From positions 310,001-374,000 of the forward strand of contig NZ_LMAS01000002.1 of the NCBI RefSeq assembly GCF_001509555.1: 64,000 nucleotides of DNA, in the 5' to 3' direction. The position numbers and the translations under genes are program-made. Positions 1-6,944 of the stretch are shown here, one piece after another. Each line of letters begins with the position of its first letter. The stretch's first letter is position 1. This DNA comes from Bacillus sp. FJAT-29937. GTDB taxonomy: Bacteria > Bacillota > Bacilli > Bacillales > Cytobacillaceae. The notes beneath the pieces are model-generated. The model ran no database searches and was not told where the DNA came from. It saw only the letters and a list, made by a program, of their open reading frames with translations.

Positions 1-602
1 TTCTAGAACATACGTATCAAACAGTCTTAATTGAAACGGATGATTGCCATAGTGAGCTATCCGTCTATCCGGAAGATCACTTAAATAAGCTAATTCGATT
101 TGGCTTAACCCATTGGCTGGAAATGATCGGGACAAAGAAATATAAGTCTGTGATCTTTTTTAAGAATCATGGCCCATTATCAGGCGGAACGATTGCTCAT
201 CCACATATGCAGATTATTGGGTTAGAGGATATTGATTACAGCGAAAAGGTGCAAGCAAGCGATTTCGAAGGGATAACCATTCATGAGAAAAAGGGGACGG
301 TTTTTTCCATCTCAATAGCACCAAGAGTTGGATTTTATGAGTTCAATGTGAAGTTAGGCGATAGTCAGGATATTACGGCATTTGCGAAATATATTCAGAC
401 GGCAGCCCATTATATTTTGAATCATTTTCCGTTTCCTTGTACGAGCTATAATTTATTCTTTTACGAGTTTGCTGGAGATATCTATGCCAAAGTAGTGCCG
501 CGCTCAGTCACGACACCATTATTTATTGGGTATTTTATTCCTCAAGTTCCAAATAATATAGAGTGGATGAAGGATGATGTACAGGAGCGTTATTTTGGAT
601 AA
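1..602 (+). CDS. DUF4931-like protein with GalT/HIT fold, 5' truncated
   Basis: The reading frame is open from position 3, so the gene starts before the window; the ATG at 123 is internal. The visible 199 residues carry the motif HPHMQ in the context GGTIAHPHMQ, the histidine-triad-like nucleotide-transfer motif of the galactose-1-phosphate uridylyltransferase fold, preceded by KNHGPLSGG. I take it as a member of the DUF4931 family of GalT-like proteins in Bacillus; its substrate is not known to me. It stands alone on the + strand, with the next gene 155 bp away behind a repeat. A true GalT acting on hexose-1-phosphate is an alternative, but nothing nearby is a galactose gene. Family-level confidence is moderate. 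Confidence 0.6.
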   Translation, partial: LEHTYQTVLIETDDCHSELSVYPEDHLNKLIRFGLTHWLEMIGTKKYKSVIFFKNHGPLSGGTIAHPHMQIIGLEDIDYSEKVQASDFEGITIHEKKGTVFSISIAPRVGFYEFNVKLGDSQDITAFAKYIQTAAHYILNHFPFPCTSYNLFFYEFAGDIYAKVVPRSVTTPLFIGYFIPQVPNNIEWMKDDVQERYFG

Positions 603-700
603 AGGGAAATAAACCCATTCGGCGTTCTGAAGTTGTTATTTGGCCGATAAAAAAATATAATGAAGTGTTGTACTGAATAACCTTTTTAGAGTTTGAGAAA

Positions 701-737
701 TGTCTAGCTCCAGCGCCTAGGGGCTTCCGCTTTTCGA
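701..737 (+). repeat. Short derivative of a dispersed Bacillus intergenic repeat
   Basis: The stretch starts TGTCTAGCTCCAGCGCCTA and ends GCTTCCGCTTTT. The same two ends bound the 107-bp copy at 4137-4243, but here the middle is missing, as expected of an internal deletion. It lies directly before the ribosome site of the RodA-like gene. I recognise the end sequences as a dispersed intergenic repeat of Bacillus genomes, from memory and without a database check. Confidence 0.65.
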
Positions 738-756
738 TTAAGGAGATTGTCTTGCT

Positions 757-1932
757 ATGTCTACAAATAAAACTACAACCCCTCCTAGAATTGATTTAAA
801 CTTAGTTTTAATTTTGTTTTTATTGTTTTTGGTAAGCTGCATTTCGATTTATAGCGCCCAGACGACAGGGCAATATAAAGAGAATTTTCTTCTCAAGCAG
901 ATTGTTTGGTATATGGTTGGAACGGGGATTATCGCAGCAGTGATTTCCCTTGATTCAGAGCAGCTAAGGAAGATTTCTTGGTATGCCTATAGCTTTGGAT
1001 TATTTTTGCTGGCCTTTCTAATCGTGGCTCCCAGCAGTATTGCACCCGTTATTAATGGCGCAAAGGCATGGTACAGAGTGCCAGGGATGGGGTCGTTACA
1101 GCCTTCTGAGCTTGTAAAGGTTTTTCTCATTCTTGTTCTGGCAAGAGTGATTGATGAACATCATCAGAAGAACCCAATCAAAACGATCCAAACGGACTTC
1201 ATGCTCTTAATTAAGCTGGGCGTATTTACGGGAATCCCTTTATTGCTAGTCATGCAGCAGCCCGACCTTGGGACAGGCCTTGTTTTTATCTCCATTTTGC
1301 TCGGAATGATTTTTATCTCGGGAATTACTTGGAAGCTGCTTGCACCTATTTTTGGAACGGGTCTTACGTTGATTGCAATTGTTTTTTACTTCGTCCTTTG
1401 GCATCCTGAAATTTTGGAGAAGTATTTAGGTGTGAAGGAGTATCAATTTGGCCGGATTTATTCATGGCTCGATCCGTATAATTACCAGAGCTCGACAGGC
1501 TTTCAATTAACGAGGTCGCTGCTTGCTATTGGGTCGGGAGAAACGAGCGGGAAAGGGTATGGCACGCGAGAAGTTTATTTGCCTGAAAGTCACACAGATT
1601 TCATCTTTAGTATCGTGGGTGAAGAGTTTGGCTTTATTGGGGCAAGTGTTTTAGTCAGTTTATTCTTCCTGCTTATATATCAGATTACCAAGATAGGAAT
1701 GGAAACGAAAAATGACTTTTATTCGTATATTTGTGTAGGGGTCATTAGTATGATCACTTTTCACGTCTTCCAGAATATTGGCATGACAATCGGGCTTCTT
1801 CCGATTACGGGAATCCCGCTGCCGTTTATTAGCTATGGAGGCAGCTCATTAATGGGAAATATGCTCGGGCTTAGCTTAATTTTCTCCATTCGCTACCATT
1901 ATAAAAAGTATATGTTTTCAAATAGTGATTAG
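757..1932 (+). CDS. rodA: RodA/FtsW/SpoVE (SEDS) family peptidoglycan glycosyltransferase
   Basis: SEDS proteins are multi-pass membrane enzymes that polymerise glycan strands from lipid II together with a class B penicillin-binding protein. The 391 residues contain about ten hydrophobic segments and the family blocks GSLQPSELVK (about 113-122), QQPDLGTG (about 167-174), SHTDFIFSIVGEEFGF (about 275-290, with the conserved Asp) and GIPLPFISYGG near the C terminus. Length fits RodA (about 393). The ATG follows AAGGAGA at 740-746. It is a single gene closed by a bidirectional terminator. Several SEDS paralogues exist in Bacillus, so RodA rather than FtsW or SpoVE is a judgement from length and start; a sporulation-linked paralogue next to germination genes is possible. 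Confidence 0.78.
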   Translation: MSTNKTTTPPRIDLNLVLILFLLFLVSCISIYSAQTTGQYKENFLLKQIVWYMVGTGIIAAVISLDSEQLRKISWYAYSFGLFLLAFLIVAPSSIAPVINGAKAWYRVPGMGSLQPSELVKVFLILVLARVIDEHHQKNPIKTIQTDFMLLIKLGVFTGIPLLLVMQQPDLGTGLVFISILLGMIFISGITWKLLAPIFGTGLTLIAIVFYFVLWHPEILEKYLGVKEYQFGRIYSWLDPYNYQSSTGFQLTRSLLAIGSGETSGKGYGTREVYLPESHTDFIFSIVGEEFGFIGASVLVSLFFLLIYQITKIGMETKNDFYSYICVGVISMITFHVFQNIGMTIGLLPITGIPLPFISYGGSSLMGNMLGLSLIFSIRYHYKKYMFSNSD

Positions 1933-1961
1933 AAAAGCGGGGCGTTATTCGCCCCGCTTTT
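1933..1961. terminator. Bidirectional intrinsic terminator
   Basis: A perfect 12-bp stem, AAAAGCGGGGCG with its complement CGCCCCGCTTTT, encloses a 5-nt loop. It separates the convergent rodA and gerC-type genes, and the last bases overlap the latter's stop codon. The A and T ends give a U-run on both strands. Confidence 0.9.
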
Positions 1962-3033
1962 AATCGATTACCCCCGTTTCAGCGATCCTCACTTTCGTGT
2001 TCACTCTCACTGTTAAATTTTGGTAATCATCCTCCCACTTGTTGAAATCATAGCCGCGAATATACTTTCGATGCAAAAAGCCAAATCCGACTGGGTCCGA
2101 TTTTTTCTTTTGAAATCTTTTGATCAGTTCTAAACATTTTTCATTGATAACTTTTTCTAGATTTTTTTCTATCTCTTTTACTAATTTTGGAGTTAACCTG
2201 TCACCCGTATATTCCTTAATTACACCTACAATTTTAATGTCAATAGTGACATGTAACGGTTTTTCTTTCGATAATTTAAATTTATGCTTGGATGTTATGC
2301 TTTTAACATCTGCATCTTTCCCTTTTTCTAAATGAACTCTATAGCTGCCCTCTGTATGATTGTCGACTAGCAGTTTAAAATAGAACATATCCTCTTTAGG
2401 AAGGACATCTACTTCTGTATCCTTTCTAAAAATGCTTAATCCGCTTATTTCCATCTTGTTTGGGGTTAATTGTTTTAACTCAGGAAGATAGGGATCTTTT
2501 CCCTTCATATAATAATCACGCAAAAATATATGTAAATTAGTATCGGGCATGTCCCCGTGCTGAATATTATGCTCAATTAGATCATTTATATAGGCTGAAT
2601 TGCCCTCAGGCCCGTAATCCCCTTTTAAAATTTCCAAGGCACTTCCGTTCGCTGTTGTTAAGTAATTTCTTGCCCCGATGCTTGGATCTCTTTGGTAAGT
2701 ATCAACAAAATCAATAATTCCATCGTCCACAAGCTTGTCTCCAAAAATCGACACTAACACGCCGCCCGTTACGATTGGTTTGGATGATTCCTTTTGAAGA
2801 TTCATCATAAGATCGCGTCTTAAATTAGCTTCAGATGTATAGGTGTTATTCCTAATTGATTTATCGGGTAGATATTCTTGAGTGAGAATCGTGCCGATGA
2901 ATTTACCTTCTGCCAGTTTATCAAATGCTGCTGCCGATTCGATATTAATATTATCAATGACTTTCCTTTGGACACAACCTGATAATAAAATGGAGAGGAT
3001 TAAAAGAAAAGAAAGCCCTACACAATTTTTCAT
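1960..3033 (-). CDS. Ger(x)C family spore germination lipoprotein (GerAC-like)
   Basis: This is the C subunit of a GerA-type nutrient germinant receptor, which sits in the inner spore membrane and responds to amino acids or sugars. The 357-residue product begins with a short positive stretch and hydrophobic segment ending in the lipobox LLSGC (Cys at about 20), followed by the soluble three-domain body typical of the family; usual length is 350-400. The start overlaps the stop of the permease gene by 4 bp (ATGA), so the two are translationally coupled. It is the last gene of the reverse operon and ends in the terminator shared with rodA. The germinant cannot be told from sequence. Family assignment is secure. 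Confidence 0.9.
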   Translation of the reverse strand: MKNCVGLSFLLILSILLSGCVQRKVIDNINIESAAAFDKLAEGKFIGTILTQEYLPDKSIRNNTYTSEANLRRDLMMNLQKESSKPIVTGGVLVSIFGDKLVDDGIIDFVDTYQRDPSIGARNYLTTANGSALEILKGDYGPEGNSAYINDLIEHNIQHGDMPDTNLHIFLRDYYMKGKDPYLPELKQLTPNKMEISGLSIFRKDTEVDVLPKEDMFYFKLLVDNHTEGSYRVHLEKGKDADVKSITSKHKFKLSKEKPLHVTIDIKIVGVIKEYTGDRLTPKLVKEIEKNLEKVINEKCLELIKRFQKKKSDPVGFGFLHRKYIRGYDFNKWEDDYQNLTVRVNTKVRIAETGVID

Positions 3034-4121
3034 GTCTTCTTCACCTTCTTTGCAATCATTATACAGATGAATAGGAAAGGAATATAAATATAATTAAAAA
3101 CAAAACCCGCTTGTCCAGTAATATCATTTAGAAGACTAACCTTTTCCCGGGTATCAATAAAAGGGCTTATGATTAATATGATTAGTGCGATGAATATAAC
3201 TCCTTTACTTTGTTTAATATTTATTACCCGTTTCAACAGTCTTGAAGCGACCCAAAGGGCAATGCAAACATTTGGAAGGATGATTAAATTCCAATTGGCA
3301 ATTCCAATGTATTCGATACGCTCGACAAAAGGCAGTTTCACAATCTTCCACATCGTCAAAGTTGCCCATATAGACTTTTCAAGCTGTTCTTCAGAAAAAT
3401 AAACAATCGTCACTATCATAAAGCTTGTATATATAAAAGTAGTAAATAACAGAGCGATATGGGCCCATTTTTTCGATTTTTGCGGTTCCTTGATAAATGG
3501 ATAAAAAAATAGAACAATTTCAAAACCGATATAGGTGAGTGACATATGATAAGAGCCTATAAGGATATCTTTTATCGAATGATCAAAAACGGGCAAAAGA
3601 TGCTCGTAATTGCCAAATTTCAAATTAAAGCCAAAAGTAAAATGCACATAAGCAGGCAGGAGCATTGAAAAAAAGGCGATGCCGACAACCGTTCGAAATC
3701 CGCCGAAAATGATATAAATACAAAGAAGCAAAAATGCCAAGGAAAACCAGAAGGTCTTGAAGTCGGGAAACATCCAAACTTGAACAACCTCGATATATGT
3801 CCGCAAAACTGTTAAAGCAAGCAAGGAAAAGTAAAGAATACAAATGGAACCAATCATTTTGCTAACTATATTTCCGAAAATATATTGATGTGCTGTGACA
3901 AAATCCCCATTAACTGTTTCCGTGATTTTATAAATCATCCACATGAGGATATGGAGGGAAAGCCCAGTGAGCAAAACAGAAATCCAAGCATCATTCCCTG
4001 AATAGCGGACAACTACGCGTTGAAATCCGAGAATCCCTATCCCGATTTGCATAGAAGTGATTATATAAAATACGAAAAATGGGGATACTTTTACTCCTTC
4101 AGGTATCTGCTGGTTCTGCAT
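3030..4121 (-). CDS. GerAB-like endospore germination permease
   Basis: This is the B subunit of a GerA-type receptor, a roughly ten-helix membrane protein of the amino acid/polyamine/organocation superfamily that binds the germinant. The 363 residues begin with a hydrophilic tail (VKVSPFFVFYIITSMQIGIGILGF) typical of GerAB, then continuous hydrophobic segments. The ATG has a purine-rich AGGGGGGAAA upstream. It overlaps gerC by 4 bp but lies 123 bp downstream of gerA, a gap filled by a dispersed repeat; in most ger operons A and B are close or overlapping. Confidence 0.9.
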   Translation of the reverse strand: MQNQQIPEGVKVSPFFVFYIITSMQIGIGILGFQRVVVRYSGNDAWISVLLTGLSLHILMWMIYKITETVNGDFVTAHQYIFGNIVSKMIGSICILYFSLLALTVLRTYIEVVQVWMFPDFKTFWFSLAFLLLCIYIIFGGFRTVVGIAFFSMLLPAYVHFTFGFNLKFGNYEHLLPVFDHSIKDILIGSYHMSLTYIGFEIVLFFYPFIKEPQKSKKWAHIALLFTTFIYTSFMIVTIVYFSEEQLEKSIWATLTMWKIVKLPFVERIEYIGIANWNLIILPNVCIALWVASRLLKRVINIKQSKGVIFIALIILIISPFIDTREKVSLLNDITGQAGFVFNYIYIPFLFICIMIAKKVKKT

Positions 4122-4136
4122 ACGTTTCCCCCCTAA

Positions 4137-4243
4137 TGTCTAGCTCCAGCGCCTACCCCCTCGAGGTCACAAGAAGGTAAAGTGCGACCTTCCTGCCGGC
4201 TCGTCTTGTGCTTGTCGGGGGTGATCGAGGCGCTTCCGCTTTT
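4137..4243. repeat. Full-length dispersed palindromic intergenic repeat
   Basis: A 107-bp imperfect palindrome: AGCGCCT pairs with AGGCGCT at the ends, ACCCCC with GGGGGT, CACAAG with CTTGTG, and AGGT with ACCT inside. It can fold into one long hairpin with a terminal CGCTTTT, so it might also act as a partial terminator or mRNA stabiliser. It fills the gap between the gerA- and gerB-type genes. A shortened copy lies at 701-737. It carries no coding potential and looks like a MITE/REP-like element. Confidence 0.75.
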
Positions 4244-4244
4244 C

Positions 4245-5732
4245 TTATTCATCAATGTCTTTTTTGGCATTCGCTTTTTCCTTACTATAACGAAATGGAT
4301 TTTTTGTTCTTAATAAGTATGGCCGCGTAGTGTCCTTTGAAAAGGGCAGCCTGATGATCGTATCTTTTAAGTCATTCACCCTCAATGGATAAATAGGCTC
4401 CATAAATGGCCGTCCAAGAGAAGTTAGCCGTATTAAATGGGCTAGCATAATACAGAAGCAGAAAACAATCCCGAGCAATCCCCAAAGTTGGGCAAATAGC
4501 AAAAACGGAAACCTTAGCAAGCGGATTGTGTTGCCCATCTTATATACGGGTGTCGTAAAGGATGCAAGAGCAGCCAAGGCGATAAGAATAAGAAGGACAT
4601 TACTTGTAAGTCCAGCTTCCACAGATGCAGTCCCGATCACAATTCCGCCCACGATACCAATTGTTTGTCCGACTTTTGTCGGCAGCCTTGCTCCCGCCTC
4701 TCTTAATAGTTCAATTGTTAATTCAAGAAATATAGCTTCGAGAATAGGCGGGAAGGGAACAATTCTTCTTGACGTAACCAATGTTCCGATTAAATCATTA
4801 GGGACGAGCTCATAATGATAAGTAAGAACAGCGACATAGATAGGCGTAATAAGAATTGAAAACAATACAGCAAAAAAACGGACGAGCCTGAAAAAAGAGG
4901 CTAGAATCCAATTTAAGAAATAATCTTCAAACGAACCGAAAAACTCAACAAGGGTCGTTGGCGTAATGAGAACGTGTGGTGATCCATCTACGACAATGGC
5001 TATTTTACCTTCTGCCAATATCCCAACAACACGGTCAGGCCTTTCCGTATCTAGTAATTGCGGAAAGGGAGAGTTTGAATTATCGCTAATAAGCTGTACG
5101 ATATAGGAGCTGTCTGTAATGGCATCAAACTCAACGTCTTTAATCCTTTGTCTTACTGTGTTGACATTCGCTTCATCAGTAATTCCTTCCATAAAAAGAA
5201 TGGCAATTCTTGTTTTAGACAACTTCCCCAACGTATATTCCTCAATAATCAGTTCTTTTGCGGGTAATCTTTTTCGAATTAAATTTAAGTTTTGTCCTAG
5301 TGATTCGACAAAAGCCTCTTTTGGACCGATTACAGAGAATTCAATTTCGGGTGGAGATAGACTCCGAACAATTTCCTTTTGTGCAGCAATAAAAGCAAAC
5401 TGCGACACATTATTTTCAATGGTTAATAATAAGTAGCCATTCAATAATTTTTGAATAATTTTTGTAGGGTCTTCCGATATTTCCAAATCTGCAATGGGCA
5501 GAAGCTTTTTAATATCTTCAATTGTATGAAAATCATCTTCAAGTAAATTAGGAAGAACTCCCTGTTGGACAACCTGTTCATCTACTAATGTAGACATAAA
5601 ACTTAGGCAAAAATGAATGTTTGTCTTTTGACTTGTGTGATAGGATTGCGTGAAATCCTCTGATTTTTTGAGTTCTGTTTCCCAGCTGCTTTGTTTTTGT
5701 TGGCTTTTCTTTGTGCTAATCCACTTTTTCAT
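4245..5732 (-). CDS. GerAA-like spore germination receptor subunit
   Basis: This is the A subunit of a GerA-type receptor. The 495 residues have a soluble N-terminal half and a membrane C-terminal half with several helices (about 285-450). The family hallmark is clear at about 225-275: PFPQLLDTERPD, then VVGILAEGKIAIVVDGSP and TLVEFFGSFEDYF. The start ATG at 5732 follows GGTGAT. It is the first gene of the reverse operon gerA-gerB-gerC; a 123-bp repeat-filled gap separates it from gerB. Ger operons are normally transcribed in the forespore by sigma-G, but I could not find a convincing sigma-G promoter upstream. Confidence 0.92.
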   Translation of the reverse strand: MKKWISTKKSQQKQSSWETELKKSEDFTQSYHTSQKTNIHFCLSFMSTLVDEQVVQQGVLPNLLEDDFHTIEDIKKLLPIADLEISEDPTKIIQKLLNGYLLLTIENNVSQFAFIAAQKEIVRSLSPPEIEFSVIGPKEAFVESLGQNLNLIRKRLPAKELIIEEYTLGKLSKTRIAILFMEGITDEANVNTVRQRIKDVEFDAITDSSYIVQLISDNSNSPFPQLLDTERPDRVVGILAEGKIAIVVDGSPHVLITPTTLVEFFGSFEDYFLNWILASFFRLVRFFAVLFSILITPIYVAVLTYHYELVPNDLIGTLVTSRRIVPFPPILEAIFLELTIELLREAGARLPTKVGQTIGIVGGIVIGTASVEAGLTSNVLLILIALAALASFTTPVYKMGNTIRLLRFPFLLFAQLWGLLGIVFCFCIMLAHLIRLTSLGRPFMEPIYPLRVNDLKDTIIRLPFSKDTTRPYLLRTKNPFRYSKEKANAKKDIDE

Positions 5733-5839
5733 CCAATCACCATCATTGTAGGTATTACGAGTATTGTTACCGAAATTAGCGAGAATATGAATGAATGGGC
5801 AAAATTTACTTTTTAAGAAAATGAAAAGAAGGCTAATAT

Positions 5840-5944
5840 TCAGCCTTCCTTCTTTCTAGCTAATTGCTCTCTGTTCTTCGTTCCCGGCGGCTGTTCGAGC
5901 CATCCATGCTTGATCATGATATCAGCCCCGCTTTTTGCGTATTT
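5840..5944 (-). pseudogene. C-terminal remnant of a DUF3231/CotF-like protein
   Basis: On the reverse strand a 34-codon open stretch reads KYAKSGADIMIKHGWLEQPP and continues to a stop. In my recollection, a GWLEQPP segment close to the C terminus is characteristic of DUF3231 (CotF-like) Bacillus proteins of several hundred residues. An in-frame stop lies directly upstream, and the preceding bases (to about 6010) read openly in two frames without a start, so this is a decayed tail. The assignment rests on the short motif only. Confidence 0.4.
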
Positions 5945-6035
5945 TCAGAAAAGCCGTTTGGCTGGAAAAGCCGCCTTCTGCTCCGGACCGAAAGGACTTG
6001 GCGAGAGGTTAGGTTGGTATATTTAAGATGAAAAA

Positions 6036-6059
6036 GCCCGCAAAAGCTGCGGGTTTTTT
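6036..6059 (+). terminator. Intrinsic terminator with no clear upstream gene
   Basis: The stem CCCGCA/TGCGGG with loop AAAGC is followed by TTTTTT on the + strand. It lies just before the YusU-like gene; the only thing upstream on this strand is the 5850-6030 region without a recognisable gene. Confidence 0.75.
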
Positions 6060-6101
6060 CGAGAAAGCGGCAATATTTAAATTGAAAGGAGGAACCGCCC
6101 T

Positions 6102-6344
6102 TTGAATCAGGATTTTAAGGCCAAGCTTGACGGCTTGCTTGAAAAATATACGGAGCTGTTAATCGGTGACTCTAATGAAGAGTTAAAGGATAAGGTTCAA
6201 GCGTGGATCATCTATTCATATATCGCCAAATCAATGGCCCCTCTGGCAAAACACTGGAATGAAACATATCCCGAGGCGAAAGAAGAGATGAAAGCTTTAA
6301 TAGCTGAGATAAAAAAGCTGAATGATGAGCATAGAAGCAAATGA
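6102..6344 (+). CDS. yusU: DUF2573 family protein, YusU-like
   Basis: A small 80-residue acidic, helical protein with no signal or membrane segment. The start is TTG at 6102, 9 bp after AAAGGAGG. Its sequence (LLEKYTELLIGD, then IYSYIAKSMAPLAKHW) matches what I know of the DUF2573/YusU family, and yusU belongs to the same yus region in B. subtilis. Its biochemical function is unknown. The stop codon falls at the edge of the 104-bp tandem duplication that follows. A terminator lies just before the gene, so it likely has its own promoter. Confidence 0.65.
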   Translation: MNQDFKAKLDGLLEKYTELLIGDSNEELKDKVQAWIIYSYIAKSMAPLAKHWNETYPEAKEEMKALIAEIKKLNDEHRSK

Positions 6345-6540
6345 TGCTCTTGAAAGGCGTTTTTCACTTAACACGGGCATCAAAAGGTTCGAATGATGCC
6401 CGTCTGGCATGAAAATCCACTGGAGCGGGAACCAAAAGCATTGAATGATGCCCTTGAAAGGTGTTTTTGGTTGAACACGGGCATCAAAAGGTTTGAATGG
6501 TACCCGTCTATCATGAAAATCTCCCGTAGCGGGAACCAAG
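6341..6540. repeat. Two tandem copies of a ~104-bp intergenic unit with hairpins
   Basis: Copy 1 begins at 6341 (ATGATGCTCTTGAAAGG) and copy 2 at 6445 (ATGATGCCCTTGAAAGG); both end GCGGGAACCAA and differ at scattered sites. Each holds an inverted repeat: in copy 1 ACGGGCATCA and TGATGCCCGT are a perfect 10-bp pair, while copy 2 has mismatches. No reading frame is conserved between the copies. It sits between the convergent YusU-like and YuzL-like genes and may serve as their terminator. Confidence 0.7.
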
Positions 6541-6560
6541 CGTAAATTTTTCCTCTAAGA

Positions 6561-6695
6561 CTAGCTCTTTTTAAATTGGTTATTCTGGCTGTTCACTTTT
6601 CCGCCGCCGTCTGCTTCAACAGTTGGTCCAGCATTCCCTTTTACACTTGCAGCACTGACCCCAGCCTTCGAAGGATTCTTTTTTCTTCTTGCCAT
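6561..6695 (-). CDS. yuzL: YuzL-like small protein (44 aa)
   Basis: A 44-residue, very basic and Gly/Ala/Asn-rich protein: it starts MARRKKNPSKAGVSAASVKG and contains the block EADGGGKVNSQNNQ. The ATG at 6695 has a strong GGAGGTGA site seven bases upstream. Composition and the blocks match the YuzL family as I remember it, which has a member near the fad genes in B. subtilis. The function is unknown; small basic proteins like this are often made in spores, which is inference. It is transcribed away from the fad operon. Confidence 0.72.
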   Translation of the reverse strand: MARRKKNPSKAGVSAASVKGNAGPTVEADGGGKVNSQNNQFKKS

Positions 6696-6825
6696 TCATT
6701 CATCACCTCCATTAGTAGAGTACCCAATAAGGGCATTTTCACTAGCAAAAAATAGCCGATAGTGAATCGTGTAAATTTATGATCATAATTCGAAAAAAAT
6801 ATTTTTCCAATATGTACAAAAAATA

Positions 6826-6854
6826 TTGATTAAATATTTTAAATATTTTATAGT
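6826..6854 (+). promoter_or_regulatory. Candidate sigma-A promoter of the fad operon
   Basis: TTGATT at 6826-6831 and TATAGT at 6849-6854 are 17 bp apart in a very AT-rich region. Transcription would start near 6861, about 40 bp before the FadR box. AT-richness makes chance matches easy. Confidence 0.4.
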
Positions 6855-6901
6855 TATAAATAATAAGACTCATTCACGAAATATTTTTTTTGCCACAAAA
6901 G

Positions 6902-6919
6902 TGAATGAGTATTCATTCA
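6902..6919 (+). promoter_or_regulatory. FadR operator before fadN
   Basis: TGAATGAGTATTCATTCA is an inverted repeat of TGAATGA/TCATTCA with a 4-bp spacer and equals the known B. subtilis FadR (YsiA) box. FadR is released by long-chain acyl-CoA, so the fad operon should be induced by fatty acids. A half site (TCATTCA) lies further upstream near 6871. Confidence 0.88.
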
Positions 6920-6944
6920 AAGTGTGTAAAAGGGGGAAATAAAC

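Noticed and set aside
5733..5830. Sigma-G promoter for the ger operon
   Set aside because: A CATATTC-like -10 is present on the reverse strand but without a proper -35 and spacing; not reported as a feature.
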